Source: UBA6170 sp942491385
GTDB lineage: Bacteria; Chloroflexota; Anaerolineae; Anaerolineales; Anaerolineaceae
Direction of reading: 5' to 3'
Length of the DNA: 64,000 bases
Assembly (NCBI GenBank): GCA_942491385.1
Contig: CALOAF010000002.1
Location: 186,001-250,000, forward strand
Below the pieces are notes generated by a model. It saw nothing but the letters and a program-made list of their open reading frames with translations, did no database searches and was not told where the DNA came from. Every line of letters starts with the position of its first letter. Within the stretch, counting starts at the first letter, position 1. A program made the position numbers and the translations under genes. Shown here piece after piece: positions 44,963-53,635 of this stretch.

Positions 44963-46177
44963 TTAATACCCGCGAGCATATACACCGTGGCGCTGCTGTT
45001 TTTTTCGAGCGACAGGTCGATCTTCCCTGTTAAAAGTTTTCTGACTTTCTGAATTCTTGGTTAAATTGAATTCACCGGAATCACGACGTTCCAGACGCTC
45101 TCCCAGAACTCTTTCAATGGAGCGCACCATTTGAAAATCATCTCTTGTTACCAATGTTAAAGCTATGCCCAAATGTTCCATCCGGCCAGTACGACCGGTT
45201 CGGTGTGTATAAGCGTCAACAGTATCAGGAATATCAAAATTGATCACATGTGAAACCTGGGAAACATCAATTCCACGAGCGGCAATATCGGTTGCAACCA
45301 GGATCTTAACATGACCTGTTCGAAAAGCACTCATAGCAGCATCGCGTTTTGACTGAGAGAGATTGCCTTGTAAAGAAGTAGATCTGTGACCTGCCTGAGA
45401 TAATTGTATGGCAAGTTTTTTTGCACGGTGTTTTGTGCGAGTAAAAACCAGGACTTTTCCATTATCACTTTGCTTCAGCAGTTGCAATAACATATCCAGT
45501 TTTTGTGATTGGTCAATCGAATAAATCGCATGACTGATTGTCTCGATGGGTTTTGTGATGCTGATTTCAAATGTCACAGGATTATTCAACATCTCGGTTG
45601 CCAATTTTCGAATTTCGGGTGGCATCGTTGCAGAGAATAATAAAGTCTGCCGGTCTGTTGGTATATAAGAAATGATCTTACGGATGGATGGTAAAAAGCC
45701 CATATCAAACATTTGATCCGCTTCATCCAGCACCAGAATTTCGATTTCGTTCAAGCTAATGGCACGTTGTTGTTTGAGATCCAATAACCTACCTGGGCAA
45801 GCGACAACAATTTCCACACCAGAACGAAGCGCTCGTATTTGAGAGGATGCACTGACACCACCATAAATCGTCATACTTCGCAATCTGGTTTGTTTACCAA
45901 GTTGTTTGATGGCTTGATGGGTTTGTTCAGCCAGTTCTCGGGTTGGCGAAAGAATCAAAGCACGAACTTTGCCTCGGGGTCCTTTCATCAACCGATCCAG
46001 AATTGGTAAAACAAATGCTGCTGTCTTTCCGGTACCGGTTTGAGCCAGTCCAAAGACATCCTTACCGTTTAGAATCGCTGGTATGGTTTGTGATTGAATG
46101 GGGGTTGGCGTTGTATAGCCAGCCGCAGATATCCCGGCATTAATTTGCGGGGGAAACGTAAAACTTTTAAAACTCAC
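44963..46177 (-). CDS. DEAD-box ATP-dependent RNA helicase (RhlE-like)
   Basis: A 404-residue RNA helicase. All motifs are present: Q motif (PTPIQSQTIP), AQTGTGKT (I), PTRELAEQ (Ia), DEAD (II, VLDEADQMFD), SAT (III), then VLVFTRTKHRA, ATDIAARGID (V) and HRTGRTGR (VI). The Arg/Lys-rich tail (about 365-404) is the usual RNA-binding extension. It should remodel RNA or ribosomal intermediates, often at low temperature. Translation starts at GTG 46177 after AAAGGA. The leader contains three successive hairpins, the first with a terminator-like U-tract, so expression may be controlled in the leader. Confidence 0.95.
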   Translation of the reverse strand: MSFKSFTFPPQINAGISAAGYTTPTPIQSQTIPAILNGKDVFGLAQTGTGKTAAFVLPILDRLMKGPRGKVRALILSPTRELAEQTHQAIKQLGKQTRLRSMTIYGGVSASSQIRALRSGVEIVVACPGRLLDLKQQRAISLNEIEILVLDEADQMFDMGFLPSIRKIISYIPTDRQTLLFSATMPPEIRKLATEMLNNPVTFEISITKPIETISHAIYSIDQSQKLDMLLQLLKQSDNGKVLVFTRTKHRAKKLAIQLSQAGHRSTSLQGNLSQSKRDAAMSAFRTGHVKILVATDIAARGIDVSQVSHVINFDIPDTVDAYTHRTGRTGRMEHLGIALTLVTRDDFQMVRSIERVLGERLERRDSGEFNLTKNSESQKTFNREDRPVARKKQQRHGVYARGY

Positions 46178-46316
46178 AATATTTTCCTTTAATGGTGTCG
46201 CAATTTACACAAATAATGTTTTTTTGTGTCCGCTCTTTAGCTCCGGTATTCGGTATCACCATTAAAAATATCAAGAGCGGTTTATTTACAAAATAAAACC
46301 AGGGAACACCCTGGTT
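46178..46316 (-). ncRNA. Structured 5' leader of the DEAD-box helicase mRNA
   Basis: In the direction of transcription there are three hairpins. The first is AACCAGGG/CCCTGGTT (arms 46309-46316 and 46297-46304) followed by TTATTTTG. The second has distant arms CCGCTCTT/AAGAGCGG (46273-46280 and 46230-46237) enclosing a GGTGATACCG-type sub-element. The third is ACACAAA/TTTGTGT (46223-46229 and 46207-46213). The ribosome site follows. Such leaders fit attenuation or autoregulation. A further dyad GGCAGTTT/AAACTGCC (46416-46441) lies beyond the leader toward the kinase gene. Confidence 0.5.
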
Positions 46317-46501
46317 CGTTGAAATCTATTTAATCAACTGAAACATTTTATTTTACCACAGAAATAAATATTTTGTTTTTTACAAACACGAATAAATGGT
46401 CTTTCATATGTTACTGGCAGTTTCTTCTTTATCAAACTGCCTTAATCAAAATTTTTAATGTAAAATTAACAAATTAACACAATTTATTTTGAATTCTAGA
46501 A

Positions 46502-48607
46502 ATGCAACCAGGAGTTGTTTTGGCATTTATTCGCCGTAAGCAGAAAAGATTAAAAACATATTCTCTGCGCACTCAAATTATCGCCAGCATCGCATTGCTT
46601 ACGATTCTAAGTGTAACAATCGTTGGATTAACCGCCTTATGGATAAATTACAGATACCTGGATAATGCCAAACGACAGCAAAGCTTATCGATGGTTAGCT
46701 CATTCTATCAGGCACAAGAAAATAAACTTGCTGACCTGGTTGTATTAACCTCCGTCAATCTGGCATTTGATGGTGAAGATAAATTGTATGATCCCAATTT
46801 ACTTCAAGATTATTTAACTCAAGTTCATACCGGGATGCCAAAAATTGACACGATGGTTGTGTGTGACGACCTAGGGAACCTGATATCATTTTCAGGCAAT
46901 ACGCTTCCTACTAATAACTGTAATCTAAAAACGAACCCGATTTATATTACCTCAATAAATAATGGACAGAGACAGGTGTGGTTGCTTCGTGGGCGAAAAA
47001 TTCTTGAAGGCAATCCTGAATCACCCATGATCGTCCTGGGTATACAACTTGATGATGATTTACTAATGGAAATGTGCAGCACCTGCGATCTATATCATTC
47101 AATCCTCTACAAAGAAGAGGTGATCGTAAATAGTTTTGGAAGTAGGTTTTCAGAAAAAACAAATTTACGTGCACTGCCTTCCAGATTTTCTGATATCGAG
47201 TTCCAGGAATCCTACATGATGGGTGGCCATGTTTATTACATATCCTATTTCCCATTAAACAGTAACGATCTTAAGGTAGAAGTTGCTCTGGACATAACCA
47301 GCATCCAGCAAGATCAACGACAACAAGAATTATTTTTATCAATTGTGATTCTTTTCGTGGTATTAATATCAATCATATTTGGAGCATTTCTCGCCCAAAT
47401 CATTCAACGGCCAATTTCTCAATTGGTGAAAGCCACAAATCAATACGAACATTTAGACCTCTCGGAACCGATCATAATTAAAACAAAACTTCAGGAAGTA
47501 ATCGAACTTTCTCAGGTTCTGGAGAACTCGCGAGTCAGAATTGAAAATGCTCTTTCATCCTTACAAAAAGAAAAACAGTGGAGTGATTTACTGCTTGAAT
47601 CAATTGTCGAAGGCATTATTATTCTGGATAAAGATTGTATCGACTATTTTAGCCCAGGCGCAGAACGGATCACCGGATTCAGGGAAGAAAATGTCCTCGG
47701 TAAATCAATCAACTTGGTTCTGGTAGCCTCTGACCAATCCAGTTCATTTATTGACCTTTTACCACCGCAAGGCGAAAAGTTGCGCTCAAAATTTAAATTC
47801 AACAATACTGAAGATCGAATTTTGGCAATTACACATGCCAAACTTCCAGCAAATGGTTCGAGCAATACAAAAACTGTTTTAGTTTTACGAGACGTAAATA
47901 AAGAAGAAGCATTAAGTCACCTCTTAGGGTCTTTTCTGGGAAATATTACCCATGAATTTCGTACACCGCTCACTGCGTTATCTGCGTCTATTGAGATTTT
48001 AATGGATGAAATTGATGATTTAACTCCCTCCGAAACCCAAGAACTACTAAACTCAATCCACTTGAGCACATTGAATTTAGAAAATCTGATTGGAAATCTG
48101 TTAGAAGGATCGAGTATTGAAACAGGCCGATTTCATGTCAGCCCTTATCCAAACAATATAATCACTGTAATCAAAACAGCCTGTGACACAATGGATCCAT
48201 TATTGAAGAAATATGGTCAAAAATTGTCGGTATCCTATCCAAAGGATTTGCCATTGGTCATGATTGATGGTAAAAGAATAAACCAGGTTTTATTGAATAT
48301 GATTTCGAATGCCAGCAAGTATGGCCCAAGTGATGAAGTGATCGATTTAACCGTAACGTTATTGGAAAATTTTATTGAAGTTAGTATCAGCGATCGTGGA
48401 GAAGGAGTACCCGAAGCTTACAGAAGTAAAATTTTCTCAGGGTTTGTACTCAACAATGAGTACGGAAGAATGCAAAAAGGATCGGGGCTGGGTTTATCAG
48501 TATCACAGGCAATTATCAAAGCCCAAGGTGGTCAAGTTGGTGTCAGAGATCGAAAAGGTGGTGGATCAGAATTCTGGTTTACCGTTCCAATCACGGGTGA
48601 GGCATGA
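46502..48607 (+). CDS. Membrane sensor histidine kinase (sensor-HAMP-PAS-HisKA-HATPase)
   Basis: A 701-residue sensor kinase. TM1 (about 24-50) and TM2 (about 277-300) bracket an extracytoplasmic sensor of some 225 residues containing several Cys (positions 121, 140, 192 and 195). HAMP (300-355) and PAS (360-470) domains follow. The phosphoacceptor is His484 in NITHEFRTPL, and the ATPase has N, G1 (DRGEGVPE) and G2 (GSGLGLS) boxes. It ends overlapping the response regulator start by four bases (ATGA), so the pair is cotranslated. An alternative TTG start at 46520 has a better AGGAG site. Its Cys-bearing sensor and the following redox genes suggest control by redox state or electron acceptor. 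Confidence 0.92.
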   Translation: MQPGVVLAFIRRKQKRLKTYSLRTQIIASIALLTILSVTIVGLTALWINYRYLDNAKRQQSLSMVSSFYQAQENKLADLVVLTSVNLAFDGEDKLYDPNLLQDYLTQVHTGMPKIDTMVVCDDLGNLISFSGNTLPTNNCNLKTNPIYITSINNGQRQVWLLRGRKILEGNPESPMIVLGIQLDDDLLMEMCSTCDLYHSILYKEEVIVNSFGSRFSEKTNLRALPSRFSDIEFQESYMMGGHVYYISYFPLNSNDLKVEVALDITSIQQDQRQQELFLSIVILFVVLISIIFGAFLAQIIQRPISQLVKATNQYEHLDLSEPIIIKTKLQEVIELSQVLENSRVRIENALSSLQKEKQWSDLLLESIVEGIIILDKDCIDYFSPGAERITGFREENVLGKSINLVLVASDQSSSFIDLLPPQGEKLRSKFKFNNTEDRILAITHAKLPANGSSNTKTVLVLRDVNKEEALSHLLGSFLGNITHEFRTPLTALSASIEILMDEIDDLTPSETQELLNSIHLSTLNLENLIGNLLEGSSIETGRFHVSPYPNNIITVIKTACDTMDPLLKKYGQKLSVSYPKDLPLVMIDGKRINQVLLNMISNASKYGPSDEVIDLTVTLLENFIEVSISDRGEGVPEAYRSKIFSGFVLNNEYGRMQKGSGLGLSVSQAIIKAQGGQVGVRDRKGGGSEFWFTVPITGEA

Positions 48608-49290
48608 AAGCATTAATTGTTGATGATGATCGAACTCTGGCAGACGTGATCGCCTTTACTTTCAAACGCGAAGGATTTGAAGTAATTCTTGCTGAAGACG
48701 GTGAATCCGCCTATCGCAGATGGCAAGATGACAACCCCGATCTTATCATTCTGGATGTCAATTTACCAAAAGAGGATGGTTTTACGGTTTGCAAGAGAAT
48801 CCGCGAACAATCTGATATTCCTATTATCCTACTAACGGTTCGCAGCGACGAAGAAGATATATTAGGTGGTTTTCATCTTGGCGCAGATGATTACATCACG
48901 AAACCCTTCAGCCCCCGACAATTGATGGCCCGCGTAAAAGCTGTAATGCGTCGAGCAAAAAAGAAAAACCCGGCAACGGTTAGGGAATGGAAAAACATTT
49001 CGTTATTTCTCAACCGTCACGAATTAAAAATCGGTGAATTTCCATCTGTCCAACTATCTGGACTAGAACTTCGTATGATGGATTGTCTCATGATCAATGT
49101 TGGGCAAATAGTGACCCCAGATATTATCATTGATCATGTTTGGGGACCTAATGGGGGCGATATGGATATGGTAAGGCAATTAATCCACCGTTTGCGAGTA
49201 AAAATAGATAAAGAATTTCCAAACCAAGTGAGCATCAATAATGTTCCTGGTCTGGGTTATGAACTAAGATTGTCAGAAGATAAAAAATAA
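48604..49290 (+). CDS. OmpR-type response regulator, partner of the adjacent kinase
   Basis: A 228-residue regulator: receiver domain (1-120) with acidic pocket DDD at 7-9, phosphoacceptor Asp51 (LDVNLP), Thr near 78 and Lys in YITKPFSPRQL, then a winged-helix DNA-binding domain (about 130-225; MDMVRQLIHRLRVKI recognition region). It is very similar to the second regulator at 52954 in its receiver half. It probably binds the 11-base direct repeats just downstream at 49311 and activates the redox operon. Confidence 0.93.
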   Translation: MKALIVDDDRTLADVIAFTFKREGFEVILAEDGESAYRRWQDDNPDLIILDVNLPKEDGFTVCKRIREQSDIPIILLTVRSDEEDILGGFHLGADDYITKPFSPRQLMARVKAVMRRAKKKNPATVREWKNISLFLNRHELKIGEFPSVQLSGLELRMMDCLMINVGQIVTPDIIIDHVWGPNGGDMDMVRQLIHRLRVKIDKEFPNQVSINNVPGLGYELRLSEDKK

Positions 49291-49310
49291 ATATTTGTAC
49301 TATTTTTCAC

Positions 49311-49331
49311 ATTGTCACACAATTGTCACAC
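49311..49331 (+). promoter_or_regulatory. Tandem direct repeats, candidate response-regulator binding site
   Basis: ATTGTCACAC occurs at 49311-49320 and again at 49322-49331, an 11-base periodicity that suits the head-to-tail dimers of OmpR/PhoB-type regulators. It lies 20 bases after the regulator stop and about 105 before the first gene of the redox operon. Confidence 0.65.
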
Positions 49332-49352
49332 GCCTATAACGGGGTTTGTTAT

Positions 49353-49374
49353 ATCCATATCTTAGAATATGGAT
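49353..49374. promoter_or_regulatory. Inverted repeat upstream of the redox operon
   Basis: ATCCATAT (49353-49360) and ATATGGAT (49367-49374) are perfect arms around CTTAGA. It could be a second operator or a leader hairpin; the AT-rich region around it may hold the promoter. Confidence 0.45.
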
Positions 49375-49435
49375 AAGAAAAATTAATTACTTGTAATAGT
49401 AATAAGTAATAAATTGATTTGAATCGAGGTGTGTG

Positions 49436-49702
49436 ATGTTTTATTTCGTAGTTGGTCTGGTTGTAGTAGGTTACTTGATATTTATCGGTTTATTGAAAAT
49501 TAATGTTAAACCCCTAAAGATATCATGCCCCTGCACTTTTGTTGCAGCAACTGCAATATCCGTAGTTCTATATATGACGGATCATGCAGCATTAGCCTGG
49601 ATAGTTTTCTTCCTCGGCTTGTACTTACTCTCCATAACATTATTGGCTATTCGTAAATCAAATCTACAACAACTTTCTTCTGCTGGAACTGTAAAACAAT
49701 AA
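49436..49702 (+). CDS. Small membrane protein of the redox operon, unknown
   Basis: An 88-residue protein with three predicted helices (about 2-20, 32-48 and 52-72), a CPC motif near residue 30 and a short hydrophilic tail. I do not recognise a family. The ATG follows GAGGTG. It is the first gene after the candidate regulator site and 46 bases before the cytochrome gene, so it may be an accessory subunit or assembly factor of the complex. Confidence 0.65.
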   Translation: MFYFVVGLVVVGYLIFIGLLKINVKPLKISCPCTFVAATAISVVLYMTDHAALAWIVFFLGLYLLSITLLAIRKSNLQQLSSAGTVKQ

Positions 49703-49748
49703 TAGGGGGCATCCTCCTGTTCCAAGCTTAATTTCATAAAGGACTATT

Positions 49749-50834
49749 ATGAAAAAACAACGATTATTTAATGATTCGTTCTACTTCATCCTGGCTGTAT
49801 TTATTTGTGGTTTCTTTCTTCTATTATCACCACAGACGGCCCTGGCTGAAGCATTACCAATTAATCCTCAGGAAACGACACCAGATGTTGCAGATTGCTT
49901 GAGTTGTCATGCACAACCTGACTGGGAAATGTCCTTACCAAGCGGAGATATTCTCAATTTATCACTTGATTACAATGTATTTCGTCAATCCGTACATAAG
50001 GACATGCAATGTGTTGAATGCCATGTTGGGTATGATAAGTTCCCTGCGCCACACAATAAAATTACCGCTAAAGACAAGCGGGAATATATGGTCAGCTATC
50101 ATGACACCTGTCAAAAATGTCATAAAGAGCAATTCGCGCTTGTAACTGATAGTGTCCATGACCAACTATTTTTTGAAGGTAATTTAGACACCCCGCTTTG
50201 TGCAGATTGTCATCAACCCCATAGTCAAACCCATATTGATCATTTAGATGTACTACCAGAAAATGGATCAATAAGCTGGCAAGCCCAAATGTGCGCAGAT
50301 TGCCACCAGGTTGCATTTGATGAATACAAATCAAGTGTACATGGACAAGGGCTGCTATCAGGAGAAAACCAGGACATGCCTGATTGTGTTGACTGTCATA
50401 ATGTTCATGCAATTTGCGACCCGTCTCTGGCAAAATTTAGAAAAACATCTGTTGGGACATGTGCCAACTGCCATACAGATTCCGAAGTGATGCAGAAATA
50501 CGGTTTAGAGACGAATGTTCTCGATACTTATATGGTATTTCATGGCACAACCATCACCTTGCTGGAAGATTATGACCCCGATTCCCTGACCAATAAACCT
50601 ACCTGCTACGATTGTCATGGTATTCATAAAGTGGGTAACGAAACACCGCCAACCATTGAAGCAAATATTTCAGCCATGACCCTATACCCGAATGTTGAAG
50701 TAAAACAGGCGGGACCTCCGGTTGAGAATGTAGGAATCACAGGCGTTATGATCGGCATCTTAATCGGTAGTATTGGTGCGCTCACAATCAATCAATTAGT
50801 CAAAGAACGAAAACAAGATCTCTTTGAAGAGTAG
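49749..50834 (+). CDS. Octaheme c-type cytochrome with C-terminal membrane anchor
   Basis: A 361-residue exported multiheme cytochrome. After a signal sequence (about 1-34, ending ALAEA) there are eight CxxCH heme sites: CLSCH, CVECH, CQKCH, CLADCH-type PLCADCH, QMCADCH, CVDCH, CANCH and CYDCH. A C-terminal helix (GVMIGILIGSIGALTI, about 328-344) anchors it. The spacing and SVHG/CHNVHA surroundings resemble NapC/Hmc-related and doubled-CxxCH cytochromes. It would relay electrons on the outer face of the membrane to or from the ferredoxin-like and NrfD subunits encoded next. Confidence 0.9.
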   Translation: MKKQRLFNDSFYFILAVFICGFFLLLSPQTALAEALPINPQETTPDVADCLSCHAQPDWEMSLPSGDILNLSLDYNVFRQSVHKDMQCVECHVGYDKFPAPHNKITAKDKREYMVSYHDTCQKCHKEQFALVTDSVHDQLFFEGNLDTPLCADCHQPHSQTHIDHLDVLPENGSISWQAQMCADCHQVAFDEYKSSVHGQGLLSGENQDMPDCVDCHNVHAICDPSLAKFRKTSVGTCANCHTDSEVMQKYGLETNVLDTYMVFHGTTITLLEDYDPDSLTNKPTCYDCHGIHKVGNETPPTIEANISAMTLYPNVEVKQAGPPVENVGITGVMIGILIGSIGALTINQLVKERKQDLFEE

Positions 50835-50847
50835 AAAGAGAAGGTAG

Positions 50848-51720
50848 ATGATGACAATGGACAGAAGAGAATTCTTAAAATCAACTGGGATGGGTCTGGC
50901 TGGTCTGATGGTGATGCCAGAAATCACCTCCCCCACACACACTGCCAGTGATGATGCATACGGAATTTTGTATGATGCAAAAGCTTGTATCGGCTGCCGA
51001 GAGTGTGAAACCGCCTGTAAAGGCAGACGAGATTTACCTGCCGTAAATGAACCGGAACTGGATGCAGACACATGGACGATCATTAAACTGTATCAGGAAG
51101 AAGAGAATCAACACATTTACTCGTTTATCAAACGTAATTGTATGCATTGTGTGGATCCAGCCTGCGTTTCTGCTTGTCCGGTAGGTGCAATGCAAAAAAC
51201 ACCAGAAGGGCCGGTTATTTACGATGAAACAATTTGTATTGGTTGTCGTTATTGTATGGCTGCATGTCCTTTTGATGTGCCAAAGTATGAGTGGGAAGAA
51301 GTATTTCCACGTATTCAGAAATGTGATATGTGCACAGATCGAATAGCCGAAGGAGATCAACCAGCCTGCGTGGAAGCGTGCAAGATTGGTGCCTTGAAAT
51401 TTGGCAAACGCTCTGAATTATTAACAGAGGCGCATGAAAGAATTGATAATAATCCTACAGAGTATGTTGATAAAGTTTATGGAGAAAACGAAGTTGGTGG
51501 AACTTCAGTATTGATAATTTCAAAAATTTCTCACGAGAAATTGGGGTTACCAGTCCTCACCAGCAGTTCTTTACCTTCACTAACCTGGCCCTGGATGAAA
51601 GCAGTTCCAAGTGTCGCAGTCGTGGTGGCAAGTTTAATGACATTCCTTTATTGGATAACCGGACGTAAACTAAAAGATGCAGTTCAGGAGGAGATTAGCA
51701 ATGACAGCAATCAGTCATAG
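50848..51720 (+). CDS. Tat-exported four-cluster ferredoxin subunit, HybA/DmsB-like, with membrane anchor
   Basis: A 290-residue protein. The twin-arginine motif DRREFLKS (about 5-12) followed by a mild hydrophobic stretch marks export in folded form. Four Cys groups bind [4Fe-4S] clusters: CIGCRECETACKG, CMHCVDPACVSACPVG, CIGCRYCMAACPF and CDMCTDRIAEGDQPACVEAC. A C-terminal helix (about 245-265) anchors it, as in HybA. It should pass electrons between the cytochrome and the NrfD subunit. The gene follows the cytochrome by 13 bases and overlaps the reading frame of the next. Confidence 0.92.
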   Translation: MMTMDRREFLKSTGMGLAGLMVMPEITSPTHTASDDAYGILYDAKACIGCRECETACKGRRDLPAVNEPELDADTWTIIKLYQEEENQHIYSFIKRNCMHCVDPACVSACPVGAMQKTPEGPVIYDETICIGCRYCMAACPFDVPKYEWEEVFPRIQKCDMCTDRIAEGDQPACVEACKIGALKFGKRSELLTEAHERIDNNPTEYVDKVYGENEVGGTSVLIISKISHEKLGLPVLTSSSLPSLTWPWMKAVPSVAVVVASLMTFLYWITGRKLKDAVQEEISNDSNQS

Positions 51721-52915
51721 GAAAGAATCTCAACAATTGGGTGTAGGCACATTGGTGCTGGGCTTCCTATCACTTCTAGGTTTGGTCCTGGTTGTGTATC
51801 GTTGGATTGTCGGATTAGGAGCAACCACTGGTTTAACGGATGGTCGTGGTTGGGGTATTTGGATCAGCTTTGATGTACTTTGTGGCATCGCTTTGGCCGC
51901 TGGTGCATTTTGTATCGCAGGAACGGTTTATATCTTACATATTAAAGAATTTTATCCCATTCTGCGCCCGACAGTCTTAACCGGTTTCTTAGGTTATGCG
52001 CTGGCAGCGTTTGCTATTTCCGTTGATCTCGGATTTCCTCACAGAATTTATTATATGCTCTACAACTGGAACATCCATTCGCCCCTATTTGAAGTTGGTT
52101 GGTGTGTGATGATTTATGCAACGGTACTTGCTTTGGAATTATCGCCGATTGTCTTTGAGCGCTTCAATATGAAAGCCCCATTGAAAATCATACGTGCCAT
52201 CACCATACCATTGGTCATATTAGGGATTGTTCTTTCCACAATGCATCAGTCTTCCCTAGGGACATTGTTTGTGCTGATGCCTCATCGGGTACATCCGCTC
52301 TGGTACTCCAGCATTATGCCAATTCTATTCTTCGTATCTGCAATTGCAGCCGGCTTGGGTATGGTTATTGTTGAATCAACCTGGAGCTTTTTCGGAATGA
52401 AACACAAACTGGAAACCGAATTGCTGGCAAAAATTGCCCGAATAATACCAATTGTGTTGGCAATCTATGCAATCGCCAGATTCACTGAATTAATTATCAG
52501 CGGTAATAGTGTTTATCTATTTACAGGTGATAAGTATTCCATTTTGTTTTGGAGTGAAATCTTGATTAATGTTTTACTCCCCATTGTTCTCTTTTCCCTG
52601 CCAGGTGTACGAAAAAAACCTATGCAAATGTTTACCACAGCACTTCTGGTCGTATTCGGATTGCTCTTGAATCGGTTCAATGTAAGTCTGGTTGCATTTG
52701 CTGCTGGTGCGTATGCGCCAACTTGGCTTGAGATCTTTGTCACCATTGGTATGGTCAGTATTGGAGCATTTGTTTTCGTATTGGTATCACGTTATTTACC
52801 AGTTTTTTCTCATCCAGTACACGAAGAATCCAAAGAACACAATGCTCCAACAAAAGATATCGTTGATTTGGAACCTGCACATTCTCCAGTTCCTTACACC
52901 AGCGCGCAGAACTAG
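51701..52915 (+). CDS. NrfD/HybB-type quinone-interacting membrane subunit
   Basis: A 404-residue protein with about ten helices of the NrfD/PsrC/HybB family. The GWGIWISFDVLCGIALAAGA block and DLGFPHRIYYML are typical, and MHQSSLGTLFVL is a conserved HybB motif. These proteins exchange electrons with menaquinone or ubiquinone and some translocate protons. I start at ATG 51701, which has an AGGAGGAG site; the gene overlaps the previous stop by 20 bases. It completes a cytochrome/FeS/NrfD module. Confidence 0.92.
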   Translation: MTAISHRKESQQLGVGTLVLGFLSLLGLVLVVYRWIVGLGATTGLTDGRGWGIWISFDVLCGIALAAGAFCIAGTVYILHIKEFYPILRPTVLTGFLGYALAAFAISVDLGFPHRIYYMLYNWNIHSPLFEVGWCVMIYATVLALELSPIVFERFNMKAPLKIIRAITIPLVILGIVLSTMHQSSLGTLFVLMPHRVHPLWYSSIMPILFFVSAIAAGLGMVIVESTWSFFGMKHKLETELLAKIARIIPIVLAIYAIARFTELIISGNSVYLFTGDKYSILFWSEILINVLLPIVLFSLPGVRKKPMQMFTTALLVVFGLLLNRFNVSLVAFAAGAYAPTWLEIFVTIGMVSIGAFVFVLVSRYLPVFSHPVHEESKEHNAPTKDIVDLEPAHSPVPYTSAQN

Positions 52916-52953
52916 AAAGAAGATTTCGATCGTATCTCTAAATCGAGACAAAA

Positions 52954-53625
52954 ATGAAAACCTTGATCGTTGAAGACGATAAAACATTAGCTGACATTCT
53001 AGCCTTTACGTTTGTGCGGGAGGGATTTGAGGTTATTCAAGCATTTACCGGGTCTGATGCTTTGACACTTTGGAATAAAGAACAGCCTGACCTGATGCTT
53101 TTGGATGTCAATATTCCCTTTCCGGATGGTTTCAGCGTCTGCGAAACCATCCGGAAGGATTGGGATACGCCGATCATCTTTTTAACAGTACGAGATAGTG
53201 AAGAAGATATTATTCATGGATTGGATATAGGCGCAGACGACTATATTTCTAAACCTTTCAGTCCCCGACAGTTAATGGCAAGAGTAGATGCAGTACTGCG
53301 ACGATCCTGCAATCAGATAATTGTGGATCATTTACAGGTAGGCGTAGTCTATCTTGATTTGGAACAAAAAGTGATTACAATTCCTCATCAAGAACCGATT
53401 TCTTTATCTGACTCGGAATGTCGTTTTATTCATTGCATAATGCGTTATGCTGGTCAAGTTGTAACCAGTCAGATTTTGATCAATTGTATTTGGGGGTCAG
53501 GAAATGGCAATAAAGAGATGCTTCGGCAAATGGTGCATCGATTAAGAAAAAAGCTTGAACCGATGGAAGAAAAAAAACCAATAATCGAAACAGTGACAGG
53601 TGTTGGTTATTGTTTCTGTCAGTAA
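52954..53625 (+). CDS. Second OmpR-type response regulator (orphan)
   Basis: A 223-residue regulator with receiver (acidic residues at 7-9, Asp51 in LDVNIP, Lys in YISKPFSPRQL) and winged helix (about 125-222). It shares long identical blocks with the regulator at 48604 (LADVIAFTF versus LADILAFTF, KPFSPRQLMARV), so the two are likely recent paralogues, while the DNA-binding halves differ more. No kinase is beside it; it may share the upstream kinase. It lies 38 bases after the NrfD gene. Confidence 0.92.
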   Translation: MKTLIVEDDKTLADILAFTFVREGFEVIQAFTGSDALTLWNKEQPDLMLLDVNIPFPDGFSVCETIRKDWDTPIIFLTVRDSEEDIIHGLDIGADDYISKPFSPRQLMARVDAVLRRSCNQIIVDHLQVGVVYLDLEQKVITIPHQEPISLSDSECRFIHCIMRYAGQVVTSQILINCIWGSGNGNKEMLRQMVHRLRKKLEPMEEKKPIIETVTGVGYCFCQ

Positions 53626-53635
53626 TTATTTCGGT

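Noticed and set aside
46416..46441. GGCAGTTT/AAACTGCC hairpin as a terminator
   Set aside because: It lies in the divergent spacer with no gene ending there and no T-run; at most an operator.
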